This document shows, piece by piece, positions 57,028 to 64,000 of a stretch of DNA of 64,000 nt (position 1 is its first letter; each line of letters begins with the position of its first letter). The DNA is taken from assembly GCA_019802505.1 (NCBI GenBank), contig JAFMOC010000027.1, positions 2,246,001 through 2,310,000 of the forward strand, read 5' to 3'. This stretch comes from Corydoras sp. C115 (taxonomy: Eukaryota; Chordata; Actinopteri; Siluriformes; Callichthyidae). Made by a program: the position numbers and the translations under genes. Under the pieces are notes generated by a model that did not search any database, was not told the origin of the DNA, and was given only the letters and a program-made list of their open reading frames with translations.

Positions 57028-57793
57028 CGGAGCAGGGCGCTTCTGTCGGTACTGTAATCACCCTAGCAACACTAAACAGCCGGAGCGCAGACCGAGCGCC
57101 AATCAGCAGTGAAGCCGCCTCTGTCATCACTTCCTCCGGCTGCGCAGGGCTCGGCTTAGCGCTGCCCAGCAAATAGGCGGCCATCTTGGAGGCAGCGCTC
57201 TGTTGGAGAGGCTCGGTCTGTCGGTCTGTCTGTCGGTCTGTCTGTCTGTCTGTAGTCTCAGGGATGTCGGGAAGCCGCCCGCCGCAAACTTTGCTCCCGG
57301 TGTTTGTCGCTTCGCCCCGCAGCCGCGCCGCGGCCCCGTGAGAAATCGGACGGACTTCGGCTGCCCGAGAGCCCGCGGCGGACTCAGTGAGCGGCGGGGT
57401 CGCGGGTCCGGCTCTCCGTTAAACAGCACTTCATTCGGCCTGTTACCGTTCACTCCGTTTACTTTCCCCACAGCCCTTTTGATCGGCTTTTCAACATTCG
57501 ATAACGAGTTTGAAACACTTGTCGGAGGGTTATGGTGGTGACTTTGTCAGCGGGACTGAAGTTTGCAGTCTGTGCCACCGGTTGGACGCCGCGCTGCGGG
57601 CTGTAATGCGGCGGCAGCAGTGACCGGGCAGCGGCGGCAGCGGCGGCGTCTTCCGGCGTTTGTTCTGCTGAAACTCGGTCCCGGTTGATCTGCTCCACTC
57701 ACCCAAAATTGCAGCTTTGTTTCGGAATAAAAAGGAAAGGAGCCGCTCATCACTCATCACTTCAAAGAGGAGAAGCGTTAAAGTCACTTTAAA
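57028..57793 (+). promoter_or_regulatory. mark3: mark3 GC-rich promoter and 5'UTR (inferred)
   Basis: CpG-rich sequence (cgcgccgcggccccgtg-like near 57325, ggcagcggcggcagcggcgg near 57630) upstream of the mark3 ATG, with a (GTCT)n run at about 57214-57252. It has the composition of a CpG-island promoter. A minus-strand frame through it (57127-57471) has no recognised domain and is probably incidental. The start site is unknown. Confidence 0.6.
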
Positions 57794-57844
57794 ATGTCAA
57801 CGCGAACCCCGCTGCCTACAGTCAATGAGCGCGATGCGGAAAAC
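57794..57844 (+). CDS. mark3: MARK3 kinase, first coding exon (partial gene)
   Basis: ATG 57794 encodes MSTRTPLPTVNERDAEN, then the donor aac|gtaagt at 57845, phase 0. This leader is characteristic of MARK kinases: MARK3 begins MSTRTPLPTVNERDTEN, MARK1 MSARTPLPTVNERDTEN and MARK2 MSSARTPLPTLNERDTEQ, so MARK3 fits best (one substitution). MARK3 is a Ser/Thr kinase phosphorylating microtubule-associated proteins and CDC25/HDAC substrates at the cell cortex and cytoplasm. The kinase domain is encoded beyond the window. Only 17 residues support the call. Confidence 0.85.
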
Positions 57845-58144
57845 GTAAGTACAGATGTGGACTGCTGTTTATTGTCATTGTGATTTTGTTTATTTGTTTA
57901 TTTGGAAGTGTTTCCTCGTTCCTCAAACACCTACAGCATGTTTAATAAACTTCTTCCAACCACCTGCATCTCACGATCACAGCCTTATTCATAACCTCGT
58001 GCTGAACCGATACCTGGCATTTCTATCGAATTAATACTGTACACTTATTATAATGTATTTGTTTGTGTTTATTTAGGATTTTAAATAATGAGCTCAGGTG
58101 ACTAACCTACAGTTTAGATCCATATATGTGAAGAACGCTGCCCT

Positions 58145-58146
<2 letters not shown>

Positions 58147-58191
<45 letters not shown>

Positions 58192-58291
58192 GTAAGTGTT
58201 TAATTAGATTGCTTTTTTTTTTTTTTTTTTTACACTATATATATTAGTGGTGTGAAAAATGTTTGCCCTTCTCTGATTTCCTGATAATATA

Positions 58292-58353
<62 letters not shown>
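58147..58353. repeat. (TG)n, T-run and (TA)n tracts
   Basis: TG run 58147-58189, T-run 58213-58230 and TA runs 58293-58353 in mark3 intron 1. Confidence 0.9.
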
Positions 58354-58355
<2 letters not shown>

Positions 58356-58414
58356 CATATATGTTTATCAACCAATTTATAATATTATCAATTTCAAGAG
58401 ATTTTTTTTTTTTT

Positions 58415-58612
58415 TTTGAGAATGTTTCAGGCACTGGGCAGAAACACCCAGGGACATAGCGCCAATCCATTGCTGGGCACACACACACACTGTATAGGGG
58501 CAATTTAGAGCAGCCAGTTCTCCTTGAAGCCATGATTTTAGACTGTTTGAGGAAACCGGAGAAAGCCCACACAGACACGAGGAGTGCTAGCCAGTGAACC
58601 ACAGTGTTGCCT
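58415..58612 (-). mobile_element. V-SINE copy, antisense, diverged
   Basis: From gagaatgtttcaggcactgg to gccagtgaaccacagtgttg. Confidence 0.8.
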
Positions 58613-60754
58613 TCATTTCTTTGTTCATTCGTTTATTTATTTATTTAAAGTTATGAGTTATCAGTGATTATGCACGTTGTCACTCGTTTGTTCATACAGA
58701 TTTCTATGTGCTTAAAAGAACTGTGTGTGCTGTGCAATAGCTAGTGGTTTATATAAACAAGTACGTTACGTTCACAATGTCTCGCTGATTATTGAATAAA
58801 GACTGTATACACTGTCCTTGTTTGTGTTTTGTTGTTAGTTGTGCTCAGACCTTTCTTTGCAGACAGTGATCCATGTAATGCAGCATAATCAGTAGTGTTG
58901 AATTCTGCATATAACTTATGCCAGGCATTTGTGGAGACCCCTTATAGCGTTGGGCTTCAGCTGTTTAAGCCACACCCTCCTAACAGGTGCGTAGGTTTAA
59001 GCACAGAACCATGAAATCACAATGGCAGTAAATCAGGAATACCTCCGTTTCGGCCATAATGGTTTTACTGTTTTGTGGAAGGTTTTAATTTGGTTTTGTA
59101 ATAGTAATAGTTAATAAATAAGTAGTTGGAGTTTTTTTTGTTTGGTCTTGAAGAATGGGTCAGGCTGCACTGAACCCTGCTCTGAATTTAATTTAACTAG
59201 AATAAACTGCTGACTGCAGACATTTGTTGTTTTCGTGATGAATCTATGCAAACCTATAGGGTCATATGACATAAGAGTGATCATTTCAACATGAAGCGTC
59301 ATACCCTCATCATTATACATAATAACAAATTTGTGGTCTAACACAACCAAAGCTCGCCCAGATTTAGAGATTTGCAGATATTAAACAGTACAATACAAGA
59401 AGTGTGGCATTATTGTAAATAAATCACAGCAAATGTGTTATTAGGCATGAAGCGTAGCGGCGTACAGTTAGATAAAATAATTAAATAAATAAAAAATGTT
59501 TAATTCATTAATTTTAAATTTCTACTTTTAATATATATTTAAAACAAAATTATTAATATTCCATGATGTAATTTAGTCCATTTTTTAAAATGCTAAGCAA
59601 CGGGATACCGGCTTAATGCTCGTCAGGAATCGTCTCGCTGTTTACTTTAATCTGTTTCCTTTCATGGTACATGATTTACACTATTGTTCAACCACATTCT
59701 CATGTTTTACGCATTGAACGCATACAAATGTAAAATGCTCAGACGTGTGCATTATTGCCAATAATGTCACGGGTAGATAATCGGTTCAGCCAATCAGATT
59801 TAAGCACCGGAACAACCCGTTTTTTTTTTAAATACTGTAACCATACTGAGAAATTAATTGTAGATCTCTGTATCAGATAAGCGTTTTAATAAGCATAATG
59901 TTTTCCAAATTTTGTACACGTCTTTTATATCTATAGCTATGTAAAGTACTGAGAATAAACAAATTACAACTGAGCCTGGTATAGAAGGAGAGAAGTTCAT
60001 TCCAGCTCATTCAGTTTCTCGAGAGCCTGCTGGCTTCCGTCCATTGAAACCATGTTATCTCGTTTCATCCCCTCATCTACCCCACGAGGTGCATAAAGAA
60101 AAGGATTATTATGCTCTGGCCGAATTATTTGTATATTTTAATATAAAAAATGCACAATCGGTACATTCCTCGTACCATTGTGTATCGAAATAGTTTCTTC
60201 TAAGTTCTCTTCATATTGTCCACACAAAGCACTCGCGCCATCATACAAACAGTACTTCGAATTGTATTATAATTGCAGCTAGATTCGATTTGAATGTAAT
60301 GCACTTCTTTTAAAAAAGTACCTCCCAGTTAAAAATGCATTAGTCTAAAAGGCATCCTTTTAAATCCACCCAGTCTGTGATCAGATATTTATAGCGGGAG
60401 TAGCGTATAGTGTTTTTCCTTTATTATGTAATAATTGGTTATACATAATGCATCCAATGTGGGAATTACAAAGATGAACGTTATTATGGAGGATTACTTT
60501 CAATCTGATGCTGGGCTAAAGAGGAGAAGGAGATAATCACATTGTGCAATTTTCAACCAATAAATAAACATTGCAACATTTTAAAATGACAAACCAGTGT
60601 GTTATCATAGTGCCGCCAGCTTAATGCAATGATGCACTTTAGGTTATACGGTGTTTAGACCTATGTAAACCTGGTCCTTATGTTTTTATTGTTAGTGAGT
60701 GACCATAGGTTTTTTTTTTTATTTTTTTTTATTAAATAAAATAATATTGTTTGT

Positions 60755-61099
60755 TGGGCGGCTTAGTGGTTGGCATGTTCGCCTCTCAGCACTAGGGATT
60801 CCCAGTTCGAATCCCCATCTGGGTGGAGTTTCCATGTTCTCCCCGTGTCTGCGTGGGTTTCCTCCGGGTTCTCCGGTTTCCTCCCACAGTCCAAAAACAT
60901 GGATCAAGTCGATTGAGTTCTCTAAATTGCCCCCTATAGAGTGTGTTTGTGTGAGTGAGTGAGTGTGTGCCCAGCGATGGATTAGTGCCCTGTCCTGGGT
61001 CTATCTGCCCAGCGCCTGAGACGTTCCCCTGGATGGGCATGGGGAACCCCCCCGCGACCCTAATAGAGGATAAAGCGGAAGATAATGAATGAATGAATG
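60755..61099 (+). mobile_element. V-SINE, near full length with TSD
   Basis: 12-bp duplication aatattgtttgt at 60743-60754 and 61100-61111. Part of the A-box region is deleted (gggcggcttagtggttggc). Confidence 0.95.
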
Positions 61100-62364
61100 A
61101 ATATTGTTTGTGATACATGGCTTGTAAGGCTACTTCCATGGCTACGTAAATAATGAAGATTTTGCCTGCTACGCTAGTTTTATCTTCGATACTTTTAACC
61201 CAGGCGTAACAGCTGGCACCCGACTTCTTAAAACAGACAAATGGCATTCCGTCACAATGCCTTCGTCATGCTGCACACATGCCACAAGGGCCCCATCAGC
61301 TGGTGCCTACCTCGTGTATGAAGTTGGCATGTTCTCATGTGTCTGTAATCAGTTAAAGTGGGTTAGAACCGAAACTGTGGCGTATCCAGTATTTTTAGAG
61401 CAACAATTTCTGTTATAAAGGAATATTATTTGATTTACTTCAGGCCTCTATGTGAATTGATCTGCTTTCTGTTGAAATGACAACAAAAGTAAGCTTTAAC
61501 TGCAGCCCTGCAATTCAGCTGTGTCGCATTGAATCTGGTTTACATTCAAGTCACAGAACAACGTCAAAGAATCGATGTTGAGAATCTGTATTTTCTCACT
61601 TTAAACTACAAATCAGACAGCAGCACTCTGCTATTTTATTCTTTTTTTTATGTATTTACCTTCACCACCTTGCTTTCAGTTCGTGGGTGATGTATTTTAT
61701 GGAATTTGCACATAACCCTGTGTAAATGTATCGTTTCTTGTCGTTTTAGCAGTAGAACTTGGTCACATTGCTTCTTCCCGTTTTACCAACTTTATCCTTT
61801 TTCAGTTGCTAACAACAGGGATATTGTCAGCGTGATTAGTTGTGTAACGTCACAGTAAATTGAATTGGTTAAAGTGAGTCATGTTTGAGGCCATTTTCAA
61901 GAGAACCGTCTTCTATTTAGCCTTTACAAGAAGTGCTTTGCTGTAGCCTTCGCACAGTTGGTGAGGAAGTTGGTAACTAGTGTGGAATGAATTTATCATA
62001 GTGTTATGATTACCGTTCAGAAAAGAAAGAACTTTCTACTGACTTGTTTTGGTTTCCTGACGGTCAAAAGTAAATGTAATGAGGATGATGTGCTAATTCA
62101 TTTGCATTAAAACAGATTAATGAGAACAGTGTTCATGCTTGTCCTGAGCTAATCTCTTTTCTTCCTTCTTTTATTTAATTTAAAAAACAGTCCCTCCATT
62201 TTAGTGCGAACAGAGTTCCCAAAGGATGATGCAGCCATTAACTCTTAGCTGACACTTGTCTGGACCAGAGATGTTTTTTTTTTCTTCTAAAATACTAAAA
62301 TAAAAACATGAATGAAAAGAAACTAGAAATGGTTTCACAGATAAATTCAATTGCTTGCGTTCAA

Positions 62365-62690
62365 TTGTGGTGGTTTAGTGGTTAGCATGTCCTCCTCTCA
62401 GCACTAGGGACTTGGAGTTTCCATGTTCTCCCTGTGTCCGCAAGGGTTTCCTCCGGGTTCTCCGGTTTCCTCCCACAGTCCAAAAACATGGATTAAGGTC
62501 AATTGAAATCTCCAAATTACCCCATATAGAGTGTGTCTGTGTGAGTGAGTGTGTGCCCAGCGATGGATTGGCGCCCTGTCCTGGGTGTATTTGCCCAGCG
62601 CCCGAAACGTTCTCCCCTTGATGGGCATGGGGAAACCCCCCCCCCCGTGACCCTAGTAGAGGATAAAGCTGAAGATGATGGATGGGTACA
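62365..62690 (+). mobile_element. V-SINE copy
   Basis: From tggtggtttagtggttagca to aaagctgaagatgatggatg. The B-box segment between gggact and tggagtt is deleted. Confidence 0.9.
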
Positions 62691-62944
62691 GCTGGATTTA
62701 TATGCTGTCACTTCACATTTAAACTGAAAACATGAAGCAAGACACTCTGACTCTTTGTCCTTCATCTGTTTCTGTTAGTATTTGCCACTGTGGGCAGATT
62801 TAAATATTAGATTTCATACACTTTAATGCCAAATGCTTTTCCAGGATCAACCCCTCATGTTAAAGTTTGGACCTTAATACACTGATTCTGTGTGTACTCC
62901 CTCGAAGGCTCCGATTATTTAGTATCTATAACATAATCATTGCT

Positions 62945-63005
62945 TTGGACTGTGAAAGAAAACTGGACACTCCAGAGAAAACCCATGCTGGCATGAAGAG
63001 GACAT
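62945..63005 (-). mobile_element. V-SINE core fragment, antisense
   Basis: Only ttggactgtgaaagaaaact and the following core bases remain. Confidence 0.5.
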
Positions 63006-64000
63006 GTACTCTCTAAACAAAAAATACCCCCATTTGCCCCACCCGGGAAAAAACAGATATGCCCCAAATGTTGCGATATTCTGATGTATTATGACAGGGC
63101 CACACCAAAGCCAAACTGCCCCTCAGATTACTGTTCTGTCTTAACGGTCTTGTCCCAAGTGTCTTTACACGTCCATATATTTCTTTCTTGTTTACATTAA
63201 ATCTCACAGCTCACTGTACCAGAGAACTAGAGAACACAATTATATAAAACTGCACATGCACATTCACAGCAAATCAAAAACATGAGCCGCCGTCGTTCCC
63301 GATTTCCCGAAATCAAAAACATACAAGTGACAGCATCCCATAATATGTGGGGACGTTACAGAAAAACTGTTTAAAAAGCTCAATTCTGTTCCCCGTTCTG
63401 CTTTACATGATGAGAAATGTGCAGTTTTAAATGTTGATGTTAACATATTGTTCGGATTCTGAAAGCCTAATAGAAGGGTGTTAAATATTAGCAGCTGAGC
63501 TGTTTGCCAAAATCATGGAGGAGAAGCGCAACCCACCCCTTTCTCATTATAGCCTAAGGATAGGGTGCAGACGTGAGCATCAGTCCATGTGTGTGAATCG
63601 ATGAGCAGCCAGCCAGTGTCCTAAAATCCGAGCGCTCATCTGTTCAGACACCATTCACATAATCAATGCTAACATGAAGGGCTCGCATTCTGTCAGGAGG
63701 AATCGCCATTCCATAGTAAGTTGTTGCTTTTCTGTTCTTGGCTCGACGAGCGATTAGGAACGGTTAACGTGGAAGCCAGATGGGTCGCATGCTTTTGCCT
63801 TCGTTGTGTAAAAAGTGTGAGTAACCGGTGTGCGGGGAACTTGCGTAGAAGGGGAACATTGTAATAGAAGATGGATCTGCATGGAGATAAAGCAGCACCT
63901 CTTATTATGAGCCACACTGCTTAGAAAGTAGGACGTGGTGGAGCTGGGTAATTTTAAAAGGACTGTTTCTTTTATAGTGATCAGCCGGGTTCTCTGTCCT

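Larger units (their letters stand above)
57845..64000 (+). other. mark3: mark3 intron 1 (continues past the window)
   Basis: No second coding exon (expected to lead into the DEQPHIGNYRL kinase start) was found. Contains (TG)n 58147-58190, (TA)n 58293-58353, three V-SINE copies and one fragment. 58.62-60.75, 61.11-62.36 and 63.0-64.0 kb show no recognised feature. Confidence 0.65.

Noticed and set aside
56015..57184. 389-codon minus-strand open frame and other long frames at 55.5-57.2 kb
   Set aside because: They are produced by the 54-bp tandem repeat, whose length is a multiple of three. The same repeat is open in several frames and no domain is present.
57127..57471. 114-codon minus-strand frame in the mark3 promoter region
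   Set aside because: GC-rich DNA gives long chance frames. It overlaps the mark3 5' region and a GTCT repeat and has no family features.
57794..57844. MARK1 or MARK2 rather than MARK3
   Set aside because: The leader MSTRTPLPTVNERD has T at position 3 and TV in the middle, matching MARK3; MARK1 has MSART and MARK2 has MSSARTPLPTLNERD. Seventeen residues leave some doubt.
60792..61247. 151-codon minus-strand frame, first third not SINE-derived
   Set aside because: The unique part (about 50 residues) has no recognised domain and no splice context; the remainder is antisense V-SINE.

Overview
This is a vertebrate nuclear genome window, almost certainly from a ray-finned fish. It shows GT-AG introns, three vertebrate gene families, long (TG)n/(TA)n microsatellites, and about 40 full or partial copies of a tRNA-headed SINE. 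That SINE carries the V-SINE/DANA-type core and a TGAA-type tail, which points to a teleost and perhaps an otophysan. I cannot name the species.

Layout. 1-6414 is non-coding sequence upstream of the runx2 proximal (P2) promoter, probably the P1-P2 intron, and it ends in a tandem array of ~205-bp units. 6415-26727 (+) holds six coding exons of a RUNX2 orthologue, from the P2 start (MRIPVD...) to the terminal VWRPY, followed by a long 3'UTR to about 29.35 kb. 29.35-38.9 kb is intergenic and full of SINEs. 38920-53227 (-) is a CLIC5-type gene, tail-to-tail with runx2. Five core exons are shared, and there are two alternative first coding exons: a short one at 47622-47684 and a long acidic/tyrosine-rich one at 52705-53227. 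53.2-57.8 kb is intergenic and contains a 54-bp minisatellite (55.49-57.03 kb) that runs into a GC-rich promoter. 57794-57844 (+) is the first coding exon of a MARK3-type kinase gene, and its first intron continues past the window edge.

How the genes relate. RUNX2 is the transcription factor of osteoblast and chondrocyte differentiation. CLIC5 is a chloride-channel-family/actin-cortex protein, and MARK3 is a microtubule-affinity-regulating kinase. They form no operon or pathway; their adjacency is synteny. RUNX2 next to CLIC5 is the known vertebrate order, whereas MARK3 lies on a different chromosome in human, so that junction is fish-side rearrangement or lineage synteny.

Three one-base disruptions stand out: one in the last runx2 exon and two in the long clic5 first exon. 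Each interrupts an otherwise well-preserved reading frame, so consensus indels are the first explanation and true lesions or isoform differences the second. The richest biology otherwise lies in the repeats: nested young SINEs with perfect target-site duplications, a hAT-type MITE with an 8-bp duplication, a 34-bp micro-insertion bounded by a 17-bp duplication, a duplicated SINE-plus-flank block, and two tandem arrays next to gene promoters. I found no CRISPR array, viral genome, rRNA or canonical tRNA gene, and no convincing undescribed protein-coding system.
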